This document shows, piece by piece, positions 53,594 to 62,691 of a DNA stretch of 64,000 nt (the first letter of the stretch is position 1; each line of letters starts with the position of its first letter). Source of the stretch: Candidatus Poribacteria bacterium (lineage in GTDB: Bacteria; Poribacteria; WGA-4E; WGA-3G). Position numbers and translations under genes: made by a program. The notes below the pieces were generated by a model that made no database searches, had not been told where the DNA came from, and saw only the letters and a list, made by a program, of their open reading frames with translations. The stretch is taken from positions 41,744-105,743 of the forward strand of contig JAJEJA010000094.1 in assembly GCA_022828145.1 (NCBI GenBank), in the 5' to 3' direction.

Positions 53594-55210
53594 TCAAGAT
53601 TCAGAGATAGATGAAGGTTTACTTTGAACAACAGGGATGAGGTAGGATCGAATGGTTACACCTTCAATCGTATCCGTTTCAACACGCGATTCTGGATTCG
53701 TGCGGTGATCAAAAACAACATAATACCCTTTATCAACTTTTTCAGATTTGAGATACGCTACCAGCTGCATCTTTCCTGCTTGATGATACCTTTCTCCTTC
53801 CCAAATTTTGGTTTCTACTATATATTTTCGTGAGTTATAGAGAATCAACAAGTCAATCCTTCCTCGACCCGTTTGAACTTCAAGGAACATACTTGCATTT
53901 ATAGTTCTGATGAAGTGATCTAAATATGCATAGAGTAGGTTTTGCCCAACAGATTCTTGCGGTGTTTCTGGAACTTGTAATATCCGAAAACCTACGCGAG
54001 AAATGAAATCTTTAAAGTTGTTGAGTAAACTTTCAAGTTCAATTTCACCCGAAGGTGTGACATAGTCAATGAAATCTGCATCGGTCTCTTCAGAAAAATA
54101 GTCATTCTCTAAACCGTTTATTGTTGGTTTAAATGCTTGCAAAATGCGATGTTGGTATATCGGATTGACAATCTGGCACATTCTGTCAGGACCTCTCTTA
54201 ATGACACCATACATGGTGAGTTCATTTATTCTGTCATCATCAAGAATAAATGGAACACCTCTTTCATAAGAAGCAATTTTCATCAGTAATCTTTCAAAAC
54301 GACGGTCTCTACGAATATTTGTCAGAAGATGTTCAATATTGGTGTTTCTTTCCTCAAGCAGTTGTGTATGTGCATCTGCAAAGTGTGCCATTTCAATTGT
54401 ATCGGTTTTAGGAATGTTTAATTCCTCTGTCATTATCTGTGCTGCACGGTTAACAAGGAAAGGCTGTCCTGCTGTCTGTTTATGTAATGAGATGATAACT
54501 TCTTGGTCAAAAGGTTGCCCGACTTCATCCGTGTATTGCGAAAGTAGTTCCTGCACCTGTTCCAACGTGAAGTTTGGCAAGTTGAATTCATCTTGGATGT
54601 TAAACGGAGAAATTGAACGATCATAGTTGAGTTGTGTGATACTCTTTACCCCGACCATGCAGACACTATGTATACATCTTTGATTATCAGATAGGTATAT
54701 ATGACGAAGTGAATGCAGAAAATCGCTCACGGCGGTTTGAGGTATACCATCAAATTCGTCAATTATAAGAACGATCTTTTGCCTGACTTCTTGCTGGATT
54801 GAAAGAAAGTCTGTGAGGGACTCAAAAAATCTTCTCATTGAAATATGATCAACGATTGATTGGTCTTCAAGGAATTGTACTGTTTCCTCAGATAAACCTT
54901 CTGTCCGAGTTTGAATAACATTCTCAATTTCTTTACATGTTTCTTTGTAGAAGGAGATATAGAAATCCGAAGATGGTAGGTTATTATACGACTCAAAATT
55001 CAGTTGAATTGGAAAAAAGGATTGATCCTGATTCGTGAGTTCTTCGGTAGTAAACCGAAAAAAGGTAGTCTTACCTGTTTGGCGCGGTGCAAACAGAACA
55101 ATGTATCTACCTTCTTTGATACGGTTAATGAAATCCCTGATTTCTTCTGTGCGTGCTACAATATAGTGTCTATCGGGATATACACGACCTCTGGTTCCAA
55201 AACTTCTCAT
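53594..55210 (-). CDS. AAA-like ATPase with C-terminal PD-(D/E)XK nuclease domain, paralog 2
   Basis: A 538-residue paralog of the protein at 41256, alignable by eye along its whole length. Walker A is FAPRQTGKTTFFRF, Walker B IVLIIDEFDG, and the C-terminal nuclease part has EVQTGRGRIDLLI, YIVETKIW and QLVAYL. I chose ATG 55210, since AGGTGG lies just before it and it matches the start of paralog 1; an ATG at 55243 would add 11 residues. Both copies keep all recognisable catalytic residues. Role unknown. Confidence 0.88.
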   Translation of the reverse strand: MRSFGTRGRVYPDRHYIVARTEEIRDFINRIKEGRYIVLFAPRQTGKTTFFRFTTEELTNQDQSFFPIQLNFESYNNLPSSDFYISFYKETCKEIENVIQTRTEGLSEETVQFLEDQSIVDHISMRRFFESLTDFLSIQQEVRQKIVLIIDEFDGIPQTAVSDFLHSLRHIYLSDNQRCIHSVCMVGVKSITQLNYDRSISPFNIQDEFNLPNFTLEQVQELLSQYTDEVGQPFDQEVIISLHKQTAGQPFLVNRAAQIMTEELNIPKTDTIEMAHFADAHTQLLEERNTNIEHLLTNIRRDRRFERLLMKIASYERGVPFILDDDRINELTMYGVIKRGPDRMCQIVNPIYQHRILQAFKPTINGLENDYFSEETDADFIDYVTPSGEIELESLLNNFKDFISRVGFRILQVPETPQESVGQNLLYAYLDHFIRTINASMFLEVQTGRGRIDLLILYNSRKYIVETKIWEGERYHQAGKMQLVAYLKSEKVDKGYYVVFDHRTNPESRVETDTIEGVTIRSYLIPVVQSKPSSISES

Positions 55211-55254
55211 TTTTCCACCTAAGTTGCTATCAATTATAGTCATGTATACGGTTT

Positions 55255-55989
55255 CTACGCATCCTCATCTTCAGAATAGGCATGACCGCTGAAGATGGCA
55301 CGCACCTGTTTTGCTGTTTTTGGTCCTGACAACAACTGTCCAATTCTATCCCCTTCTTGCTCAATCAGTTTTTCAACATTTGTCAACACCGCTTTTAGTT
55401 GATCTCCGGGAAATTTACATGCTCCGTTTTCATCCATGTGTATGATCTCACCAGGGGCAACATCCATCCCAGCAATAGAAACTGGAACATTCACCGCATG
55501 CACTGCCTGGGCACCGTGTCCAGGACTAATACCGCTTAATAGATTTTGGAATTCCATCGGTCGAATTTCATCTATATCACGTGAAGGTCCGTTTGAGATC
55601 AATCCTAAACACCCTACAGATTTCATCGCAGCTGTCATGTTACCACCCGCTAATCCTACCTTATTGGCTATTTCTGGTGGAAACTTCTGTTGTAGCGCAA
55701 GAATCGTCGGTTTTTTTGAGACGTCTAACGCATCAACAACATCCATGAATGAGAGTTCAGAAAAGTTTGGGTCTGGTAAACCGTAGACACACGTCACAGC
55801 ATATCCTGCCATTGCCCCTAATTCAGGAAACATGCATTTTACTGTCGTGTCCGTATACCAGTTTTCAGTCCAAGGGTTGTATAACCCAAGACAGAGTGGG
55901 TTACCCGGATAGGTTGCGACAACATTTGTGATTGAGGGTGTGTCATATTTCCGCAATTCTGCCAACATTTCATATTCAGTTAATGCCAT
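55255..55989 (-). CDS. RraA-family aldolase-like protein
   Basis: A 244-residue RraA/HMG-aldolase-type protein (older name demethylmenaquinone methyltransferase-like). Motifs are TPSITNVV near the start, GGNMTAAMKSVGCLGLISNG and SRDIDEI with the substrate and metal-binding Arg/Asp. Family members act as 4-hydroxy-4-methyl-2-oxoglutarate/oxaloacetate aldolases or as RNase E inhibitors. ATG 55989 has GAGG six bases before it and is preferred to ATG 56016. It is 35 bases downstream of the HpaI-type aldolase, so a shared catabolic role is likely. Confidence 0.88.
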   Translation of the reverse strand: MALTEYEMLAELRKYDTPSITNVVATYPGNPLCLGLYNPWTENWYTDTTVKCMFPELGAMAGYAVTCVYGLPDPNFSELSFMDVVDALDVSKKPTILALQQKFPPEIANKVGLAGGNMTAAMKSVGCLGLISNGPSRDIDEIRPMEFQNLLSGISPGHGAQAVHAVNVPVSIAGMDVAPGEIIHMDENGACKFPGDQLKAVLTNVEKLIEQEGDRIGQLLSGPKTAKQVRAIFSGHAYSEDEDA

Positions 55990-56024
55990 AATATTCCTCA
56001 TTTTATTGATATTCAAAAATTCAA

Positions 56025-56903
56025 TTAAACCGGCAAAGTTCTACCAGCATAAGCACGACCTATACGCGCAGTTTCTTCACCTGAGCCACAAATCCTGACA
56101 CCAGCATCAATGCTTGACTCAATTGATTCTGGAGATGCACTTTCCAAAAATCTAAGACCTGCTGACTGACATGCAGCAAAAACACGGTCTCTTGCGTCCT
56201 GAAGTTCTTGTGGTCTTGGATTGGGTTGATGTTTATAGCCAAATGACATGCTCATATCCCCAGGTCCCCATTCGGCAAATGCTATCCCTGGCACTTGAGC
56301 GGAAATTTCAACATTTGCTAATGCACGCTTATTCTCAAACTTTAGACCGAGTAGCAATTCTCCATTAGGATTTAGGGGCCAAGGGTCAGCAGTATCAAGG
56401 TATTGGTCCACCGAAACTCCCCATATTGGTGCAGCGGAACCTTGACCAGCAGAACCGCGTCTACCGACATCTAAGTGTGACCCAACACCGATCGTCTGGA
56501 AAGGGTATCGGCATGCTTCAACAAAAGCTCTGACAGCTTCAGGAGATTCCGCGTGGCAAAGCAGAAGACCGTGTACACCGCGTGCAAGGAGTTGTCGCAT
56601 CTGCCAGCCGTTAGCACGAATAACATCCGCACTCACACCATCTACCGGTAGTTCGACGACCACTGCTGGCGTCTTGTGTCCACTATTGGTTGGACCTCCA
56701 TCAGCAAGTCCTTTCATAAATTGATCTAAACCGGACAAATCAAAACAACCGTGTTCCATTCCGATATTGATATAATCTGCCCATGTCTTTGCCATTGCAC
56801 GCCCAGCATCAAAGTTTAGGTCTGCACCCGTATGGCTTCCTGTGTAAAAAACCGGTTGGTCTTCAACTAATAATTCAATTGCTTTATTAACCCTCTTGGG
56901 CAT
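56025..56903 (-). CDS. HpcH/HpaI-type aldolase
   Basis: A 292-residue class II pyruvate-dependent aldolase-like (beta/alpha)8 protein. Recognisable are VVVELPVDGVSADVIRANGW, RGVHGLLLCHAESPEAVRAF, RYPFQTIGVGS and the C-terminal FAEWGPGDMSMSFGY, where a metal Glu/Asp pair usually sits. Pairing with RraA suggests breakdown of a 2-oxo-4-hydroxy acid. It is divergent from the ManA-like gene. Confidence 0.85.
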   Translation of the reverse strand: MPKRVNKAIELLVEDQPVFYTGSHTGADLNFDAGRAMAKTWADYINIGMEHGCFDLSGLDQFMKGLADGGPTNSGHKTPAVVVELPVDGVSADVIRANGWQMRQLLARGVHGLLLCHAESPEAVRAFVEACRYPFQTIGVGSHLDVGRRGSAGQGSAAPIWGVSVDQYLDTADPWPLNPNGELLLGLKFENKRALANVEISAQVPGIAFAEWGPGDMSMSFGYKHQPNPRPQELQDARDRVFAACQSAGLRFLESASPESIESSIDAGVRICGSGEETARIGRAYAGRTLPV

Positions 56904-57035
56904 TATTAAATCTCCTTCTAAACCATAGCAAAGTATCAGTTAATTGTAAAACATTTCAATATTCATTCTTCAACTTATCTTATAGCAATATTAGCAGTCT
57001 GTCAATTGAATTTCTGGCTGCAGCTGAAAACCCAC

Positions 57036-57063
57036 TTGACAATTCCTCCTAAGTAATGATAAA
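57036..57063 (+). promoter_or_regulatory. Putative sigma-70 promoter of the ManA-like gene
   Basis: TTGACA (57036-57041) is followed after 16 bases by GATAAA (57058-57063). Transcription would start near 57070, about 27 bases before ATG 57097. The ribosome site is GAAAGGAAC. Confidence 0.5.
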
Positions 57064-57096
57064 ATTTAAATCTATACTCAATGAAAGGAACATGAT

Positions 57097-58203
57097 ATGG
57101 CATCAAAAACAGAATTAAAATCAATGCTAAACGCACCCATAGCATTAGCACCGAATACATATTTGCACTTCTATAATGGCGGAAAACTTCGCGCAGAATT
57201 CATGGGGGAACCCGACCCGAAGGATGACTACTATTCTGAAGAATGGATTTTCTCAACAAACAGAGCAATAACACCAGGTAGAGATAACCCGCCAGAAAAA
57301 GGTTTTAGCAAGATCAATTTACCTGACGGAGAGGAGATCCTGTTAAAGGAATTATTGGACGCTTATCCAGAAGATACACTTGGGAATGCACATGTAGAGA
57401 AATTTGGCACTGATTTAGGTGTGCTTCTAAAGATTTTTGATGTCGGTGAAGGTGCACATATACCGATACATTGGCATCCAAATCCAGACTTCGCACAGCA
57501 GCATCTTGACTCACCATTTGGTAAGAATGAAGCATGGATTCTCATCGGAACACGTCCCGGTGCAAAAGCTTGGATAGGTTGGAAAGAAGCTATTGAAAAA
57601 TCTGAATTCCGAAGATTGATGGAAGCACAAGATATTGAAACTTTAAGAAGCTTGATGCACGTCGTTGAACCGAAGGTAGGTGAAGTATATTTCCTACGGA
57701 CACCCATCGTTCATTCACTCGGTACAGGACTCTGTGTGCTTGAACCTCAAGAACCGACGGACTGGAACATACTCGCTGAATGGGAAGGTTTTCCTTATGA
57801 TAAGGAAGATGGACACCTTGGACTCGGATGGGATTTAGCTGTAGATTGTGCCGAATTTGACAAACTTGAACTTGATTATCTCAATAACTATATTCGCCGC
57901 ACACCCGAACTCGTAAGAGCGGAAGGTGATAACCGTGAAGACAGAATCGTGCCAGAAGAAGCATCGAAGTTTTTCGGTTGTACACGGTTGACGGTCAATT
58001 CAACACTCAGCATGCCCGCTGGGAAAGGTTTCTATGCTCTTGTTACATTAGGCGGCGAAGGGGTACTCAGAGGTGACTTTGACGATGTTCCTCTCAAACG
58101 GGGTAAATCTGTCTTTATACCGAGATGTCTATCAAGTTATGTCATCGTCAGCAATGGCGATACACCGATGGAGATTATTTGTTGCTATCCACCAAGTCTG
58201 TAA
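57097..58203 (+). CDS. Class I mannose-6-phosphate isomerase-like protein
   Basis: A 368-residue cupin-type isomerase. The zinc-binding region is IPIHWHPNPDFAQQHL and the Glu of KNEAWILIGTRPG; a third His is in RTPIVHSLGTG. The C-terminal half is a second cupin (FYALVTLGGEGVLRG). It may interconvert mannose 6-phosphate and fructose 6-phosphate, but many homologues of this type lack a proven substrate. It starts a plus-strand run with the acyltransferase (12 bases) and the TIM-barrel protein. Confidence 0.85.
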   Translation: MASKTELKSMLNAPIALAPNTYLHFYNGGKLRAEFMGEPDPKDDYYSEEWIFSTNRAITPGRDNPPEKGFSKINLPDGEEILLKELLDAYPEDTLGNAHVEKFGTDLGVLLKIFDVGEGAHIPIHWHPNPDFAQQHLDSPFGKNEAWILIGTRPGAKAWIGWKEAIEKSEFRRLMEAQDIETLRSLMHVVEPKVGEVYFLRTPIVHSLGTGLCVLEPQEPTDWNILAEWEGFPYDKEDGHLGLGWDLAVDCAEFDKLELDYLNNYIRRTPELVRAEGDNREDRIVPEEASKFFGCTRLTVNSTLSMPAGKGFYALVTLGGEGVLRGDFDDVPLKRGKSVFIPRCLSSYVIVSNGDTPMEIICCYPPSL

Positions 58204-58215
58204 CGGAAGCATACA

Positions 58216-59427
58216 ATGTTAGATTTTAAACCGCCGAAACCAAATCTGAAAGCTATCAGGGTCGCCAATGTTATTGTGCCTTTAGCAAACAGACTGTTTT
58301 CAAAAGGATTGACAATAGACATTGATGCAGAGTCTATTGACAGAATAAAATCTATACACGGAAATCCGACTTTAATCGCACCAAATCATGCTGCTTCAGA
58401 TGATCCTACAGTTGTTTTTCTTTTGTCAAAACAGATTTCTCAACCGTTCTACTATATGGCAGCCAGAGAAACCTTTGACAAAGGGAAATTAGGCGGAATC
58501 AGAAGTTATGTTATGCAAAGACTGGGTGTTTATTCAGTGGTGCGAGGCACTGCTGATAGAAATGCTTTTAGAACCACGCGACAGATATTAGTTGAGGGTA
58601 AATGGCCTCTGGTCATTTTTGGAGAAGGAGAAATATCCCGACAGAACGATACCGTTATGCGTTTTGAAAGGGGGATCACACAACTCTGTTTTTGGGCAAT
58701 TGATGATATGATAAAAACAGAGAAGTTCAACCCGTTGTATGTTTTACCTATGGGTATTAAATATCACTATACGCGGGATATGTGGCACGTCATTGATAAT
58801 GCGCTCACAGCATTGGAACGTAATATCCTACCTGACAACGCACGTACACCAAATGAACGTTACCAGCGATTGCGGCGTATCGGCATCACTGTCCTGAAAA
58901 CGCTTGCGGATGAATATCAATATAAGGTAGAGTCTACCTCTTCGCTCAATGAACATATTCAAGGGTTGAAGGAACAGATACTATCACATGCAGAAAAGAT
59001 CATGGGGATTGAATCCGATGACGATGTACTGACCCGTGTCCGTGCCCTTAAGAACATCGTTGATGCTGAAGTCTATAGGGATGTTGAGCAGATGACAGAA
59101 TATGAACGAAAAATACATGAGGAACAGTTACGGAAATTTCAACAGTTTTATCCAGACTTAGAACGACTGATAAATTTCATTGCAATAGCCGATGGCTATG
59201 TCGCTGAAGAGCATTCACCAGAACGATATCTTGAGGTGATATTCAGATTGGAAAAAGAGGTATTTGGCGCAGCTAATAGGCGTGGACCACGTGTCGCGAC
59301 TATTCGGGTGAGTGATCCGATCAATCTATCTGAACGATACGAAACTTACAAAGCAAAAAAGAAAGAGACTGTAGAACAGATAACGACTGAATTAGAAACC
59401 CAAGTCCAGAACTTGGTTTTACTATAA
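58216..59427 (+). CDS. PlsC-like 1-acylglycerol-3-phosphate acyltransferase with C-terminal extension
   Basis: A 403-residue protein. The acyltransferase domain is at about 45-235 with motif I NHAASDD (HX4D), a later VVRGTADRNAFRT region, the FGEGEISRQN motif III and PMGIKYHY. Beyond about residue 240 a helical, charged extension of about 160 residues follows, ending in an acidic/basic coiled-coil-like tail (YKAKKKETVEQITTELET). No transmembrane helix is obvious. It is expected to acylate a lysophosphatidic-type substrate; the extension is of unknown function. Confidence 0.85.
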   Translation: MLDFKPPKPNLKAIRVANVIVPLANRLFSKGLTIDIDAESIDRIKSIHGNPTLIAPNHAASDDPTVVFLLSKQISQPFYYMAARETFDKGKLGGIRSYVMQRLGVYSVVRGTADRNAFRTTRQILVEGKWPLVIFGEGEISRQNDTVMRFERGITQLCFWAIDDMIKTEKFNPLYVLPMGIKYHYTRDMWHVIDNALTALERNILPDNARTPNERYQRLRRIGITVLKTLADEYQYKVESTSSLNEHIQGLKEQILSHAEKIMGIESDDDVLTRVRALKNIVDAEVYRDVEQMTEYERKIHEEQLRKFQQFYPDLERLINFIAIADGYVAEEHSPERYLEVIFRLEKEVFGAANRRGPRVATIRVSDPINLSERYETYKAKKKETVEQITTELETQVQNLVLL

Positions 59428-59448
59428 TCTTTCCTATAGGAGGAAAAC

Positions 59449-60363
59449 ATGGCAAAAAAATTGTCTATTGGAAGTTGGGCTTACGCATTTGGACCTTATG
59501 AAGATAACCCTGTCCCATTTGATGATGTCGTCAAACGACTCGCAGAACTTGAATTTGATGGGATTGAAATCGGTGCTTTTAAACCACATATTGACATCAA
59601 CGATTATCCCATGAAAAGTGACCGTGATGCTGTCAAGGGACTGATAAGTTACTACGGTTTAGAAGTTTCAGGATTAGCAGCTGATTTTTGGTCACATGAC
59701 GGACCAGGAACCGACGAAGCACAAGAGGACGACGCATATTTCAAACTCTTCAGACGGAACCTTCAACTTGCTCTTGATCTCGGTTCACCATCAATACGTG
59801 TTGACACAGTATCAGATCCTGAGAAAGAAATTGAAGGTGTTGAACGTCAGGAAGCATGGGATAGGATCGCAACCCTATGGAGACGTTGTGCCCAAGTAGC
59901 TGAAGACTATGGCGTACTGATGTTATGGGAATTTGAACCAGGCTTTATGTTCAATAAACCCAGTGACATCATAAACTTGCCTAAAGCTGTAGATCACCCC
60001 AATTTTAAGGTAATGTTTGATACATGTCATGCCCAGATGTGTGCAACAGTCGGCTCAAGACAGGTCGGCGAAAAGGAGACACTGGGGGATAATGGGGTTA
60101 TTGAGCTTGCCCGTCAACTCAAAGGTGAAATCGGACACTTCCACCTTATCGATTCTGACAATACGTTACACGGAGATGAAACAAGCACGCACGCGCCATT
60201 TGGAGACGGTGTGCTGGATTTTGATGCTATCATACCTGTTATCATGGACGAAACAGGATACGATGGTGAATGGTTCTCAATCGACCTATGTTTTTGGCCA
60301 AATGCTTGGGAGGTCACGGAAGATGCAAAGAAATTCCTGACACCCTATTTAGAGAGATATTAG
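59449..60363 (+). CDS. Sugar phosphate isomerase/epimerase-like TIM-barrel protein
   Basis: A 304-residue xylose-isomerase-like AP-endonuclease-2 fold. Metal-ligand candidates are Glu in LMLWEFEPGF, Asp/His in KVMFDTCHAQM, His in GHFHLIDSD and Glu/Asp near the end. The family includes IolE, hydroxypyruvate isomerase and D-tagatose 3-epimerase. The inositol genes iolC and iolD elsewhere in the window make an inosose-related role conceivable, but the sequence does not decide it. The ribosome site is AGGAGG. Confidence 0.88.
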   Translation: MAKKLSIGSWAYAFGPYEDNPVPFDDVVKRLAELEFDGIEIGAFKPHIDINDYPMKSDRDAVKGLISYYGLEVSGLAADFWSHDGPGTDEAQEDDAYFKLFRRNLQLALDLGSPSIRVDTVSDPEKEIEGVERQEAWDRIATLWRRCAQVAEDYGVLMLWEFEPGFMFNKPSDIINLPKAVDHPNFKVMFDTCHAQMCATVGSRQVGEKETLGDNGVIELARQLKGEIGHFHLIDSDNTLHGDETSTHAPFGDGVLDFDAIIPVIMDETGYDGEWFSIDLCFWPNAWEVTEDAKKFLTPYLERY

Positions 60364-60395
60364 ACGATAGTCCGTTCTAATTGTTCGGGTAAAGG

Positions 60396-60459
60396 TCGCG
60401 ATTCGGAGATCGCTCCTACCAATACTCTGTTCTGTAGGAGGGAACTCCGATTCCCGACT
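60396..60459. repeat. Palindromic intergenic repeat, family R1
   Basis: TCGCGATTCGGAGATCGCTC, then CTAC, and later GTAGGAGGGAACTCCGATTC: the same arms as at 6094, facing away from the centre. About 64 bases between the epimerase-like gene and the nadC inverted repeat. Confidence 0.85.
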
Positions 60460-60477
60460 ATTACTTATACCCACAAG

Positions 60478-60498
60478 TTTAGTCTGGACTGTCCACTA
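60478..60498 (+). repeat. Left inverted repeat flanking nadC
   Basis: A 21-base sequence starting TTTAGTCTGGACTGTCCACT lies just before nadC; its inner part also forms the palindrome TCCACTAGTGGA. It pairs with 61380-61400. Confidence 0.8.
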
Positions 60499-60521
60499 GT
60501 GGATGAAACAGAGATAAACCC

Positions 60522-61367
60522 ATGCTAAATCTGCAGTCTGTAGATGCAATAATTGATCTGGCATTCGCAGAGGACATCGGTATCGGTGACATTACAACCG
60601 AGTCTACTGTCCCTCCGTTACAAAAAGGTAAAGGATCACTCGTTGCTAAGAGCCCCGGTATTATCGCTGGTCTGTCTGTTGCAGATCGTACGTTCAAGAG
60701 GTTTGATAGCGATCTTGTTTTTGAGTCAATAGTTACCGATGGAGAGGAAGTCAAAGCAGGTGATTGTATTGCTACGGTAAAAGGCAGTGCGAAGTCTATA
60801 TTGATAGTGGAGAGAACTGTTCTGAACTTTCTTCAACGTCTCTCTGGTGTTGCAACTTTAACATCAGAATATGTTGCTGCAGTATTGGATTATGATGTAA
60901 GGATAGTTGATACACGTAAAACAACACCGGGTTGGCGTGCACTTCAAAAATACGCTGTTCGTGTTGGCGGTGGAAACAATCACCGCTTCGGTCTATACGA
61001 TGCAATTCTCATTAAAGATAATCATATTGTCGCAGCAGGTGGGATACGGGATGCAGTTAAGCGCGCACGTTTAGCTGCACCGCATACCACAAAAATTGAA
61101 GTAGAAGTTGAAACTATTGAACAGGTTTACGCAGCACTTGATGCAAAAGCAGACATCTTACTTTTAGATAATATGTCACCGTCTACGATGTCACAAGCTG
61201 TAGAATTAGTAGATAAACGTGCATTAACGGAAGCTTCAGGTGGGATTACATTGGATCAGGTACAAGCAGTTGCTGCAACTGGCGTTGATTTAATCTCTGT
61301 CGGTGCATTAACACATTCTGCAATGCCCATGGATATAAGTTTAAACTTGACACTTGTGAAAGAATAG
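60522..61367 (+). CDS. nadC: Nicotinate-nucleotide pyrophosphorylase (carboxylating)
   Basis: A 281-residue quinolinate phosphoribosyltransferase of NAD synthesis. The hallmark segment VDTRKTTPGWRALQKYAVRV and then GGGNNHRFGLYDAILIKDNH is intact; EVEVETIEQ, LLLDNMSPS and ISVGALTHSA line the rest of the active site. It is the only gene between two inverted repeats (60478-60498 and 61380-61400). Confidence 0.97.
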   Translation: MLNLQSVDAIIDLAFAEDIGIGDITTESTVPPLQKGKGSLVAKSPGIIAGLSVADRTFKRFDSDLVFESIVTDGEEVKAGDCIATVKGSAKSILIVERTVLNFLQRLSGVATLTSEYVAAVLDYDVRIVDTRKTTPGWRALQKYAVRVGGGNNHRFGLYDAILIKDNHIVAAGGIRDAVKRARLAAPHTTKIEVEVETIEQVYAALDAKADILLLDNMSPSTMSQAVELVDKRALTEASGGITLDQVQAVAATGVDLISVGALTHSAMPMDISLNLTLVKE

Positions 61368-61379
61368 ACAAATTTCACT

Positions 61380-61400
61380 TAGTGGATAGTCCAGACTAAA
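61380..61400 (-). repeat. Right inverted repeat flanking nadC
   Basis: The reverse complement begins TTTAGTCTGGACTATCCACT, matching the left copy in 20 of 21 positions. It starts 12 bases after the nadC stop. Confidence 0.8.
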
Positions 61401-61403
61401 TAA

Positions 61404-61499
61404 GTAGGTCGGGTAGAGGAACGAAACCCGACACGTAAGGATTGTGACTATCCTGTCGCCAGTTAATATTTTATTGGCGCTTCGCTCTACCCGACCTAC
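61404..61499. repeat. Inverted-repeat element, R3 inner-stem type
   Basis: GTAGGTCGGGTAGAG at 61404-61418 and its exact complement ending at 61499, followed inward on the left by GAACGAAACCCGAC. It is the same kind of stem as inside the element at 17178-17335. A further half copy, GTAGGTCGGGTTTCG, is at about 63811-63825. Confidence 0.82.
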
Positions 61500-61549
61500 A
61501 AATAGCACTTGACAAAGACATAGCAGACATTAAAGGAAATCATATTATA

Positions 61550-62680
61550 ATGCGACCCCCTATCAGCCGTGAAAACATGATTCGCGGTGTGCTTTTTTTT
61601 GTGTTGTTCACGATAATAGGGTTAGTGCTCAGTTTTGTATGGAGTAGTGGTGTAAAGGATCTCAAAGGAGGTGCAGAAGCATTTAAGAATGTCTTTGTAG
61701 AGATGCATTATGAGTTTCTAATAGGGGCATTCGTCTGTATGATTTTGGATTGGTTATGTGCAGGTCTGAGATTCCACGTTTTCATTAAGGTGGTGACGCC
61801 GACGATGAAATTCAGGAATAGTTTTCGGGCAATCTTAGCCACAATCTGCGTCTCTGCAATCACCCCCTTTCAGACAGGAGGTGTTGGACATCTTTACATA
61901 TATGCAAGGTCAGGTGCTAAACTATCGGCTGCAATTACAGCAGGTATTGCTGCCTTTTTATCAACTTTGGTGATACTAATAGTCTCCGCAGGGGGTATAC
62001 TTTGGATAAATCCTAACGTCATGCCAAAAGGTTCTGAATGGTTAAGTCTATTTAGTTTGTTGATATTCAGTTTAGTGTTTACAACCTTCGTGCTGTTGCT
62101 GTTTAAGCCAGAGATTGTTTTCCGTATTTTCTATTGGATTTCTGAGCATGTCGGTCGAAGAATCAAACCTCTTGCGCCTTTCTTGAAACGTGTCCAACTG
62201 AAAGCTGAACAGATCACCACTGAACACAAGACTTTTGCCAGAACGCTTATTAGGGATCACAAATTGACGTGTTTACTGAGTCTACTGTTAACCTGTGGAT
62301 TTTTTGCCGCACGCATCCTCGGTGGTTACTATGTCATTAGAGCGTTCGGTTTGCATGCTTCTTTTTGGGACTTGACCGTTGTAGAGATGCTGTATAACTT
62401 TGTTGTGCTCTTTATGCCAACACCAGGTGCAAGTGGTTTTGCAGAACTTACGAAGAACGGATTGATGGAAAAGATAATCCCTAATACTTTCATACCCCCT
62501 TTTGTACTGTTGACAAGGTTCTTTGCAGTGTATAGCGGTGTCGTTGCTGGTGGGATAGTAATTTCACTGCAAATCGCTAAAGATCTAAAATCAGGTAAAA
62601 AAGATGTCTCTGAAGATTCACAGCAGCAGGTGCAGACTCGCGCAATCGGAGAATTTAAGAATGAGAAAGTACAGAGCTGA
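61550..62680 (+). CDS. YbhN/UPF0104-type membrane protein (LPG synthase TM-like)
   Basis: A 376-residue inner-membrane protein with about eight hydrophobic segments and a short cytoplasmic tail. The family signatures are LSAAITAGIAAFLSTL, FQTGGVGHL and PTPGASGFAEL, as in the membrane part of lysylphosphatidylglycerol synthase/flippase proteins. No aminoacyltransferase domain is attached, so lipid transport is the likeliest role. Adjacent genes give no clue. Confidence 0.88.
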   Translation: MRPPISRENMIRGVLFFVLFTIIGLVLSFVWSSGVKDLKGGAEAFKNVFVEMHYEFLIGAFVCMILDWLCAGLRFHVFIKVVTPTMKFRNSFRAILATICVSAITPFQTGGVGHLYIYARSGAKLSAAITAGIAAFLSTLVILIVSAGGILWINPNVMPKGSEWLSLFSLLIFSLVFTTFVLLLFKPEIVFRIFYWISEHVGRRIKPLAPFLKRVQLKAEQITTEHKTFARTLIRDHKLTCLLSLLLTCGFFAARILGGYYVIRAFGLHASFWDLTVVEMLYNFVVLFMPTPGASGFAELTKNGLMEKIIPNTFIPPFVLLTRFFAVYSGVVAGGIVISLQIAKDLKSGKKDVSEDSQQQVQTRAIGEFKNEKVQS

Positions 62681-62691
62681 CTCATTATTGT

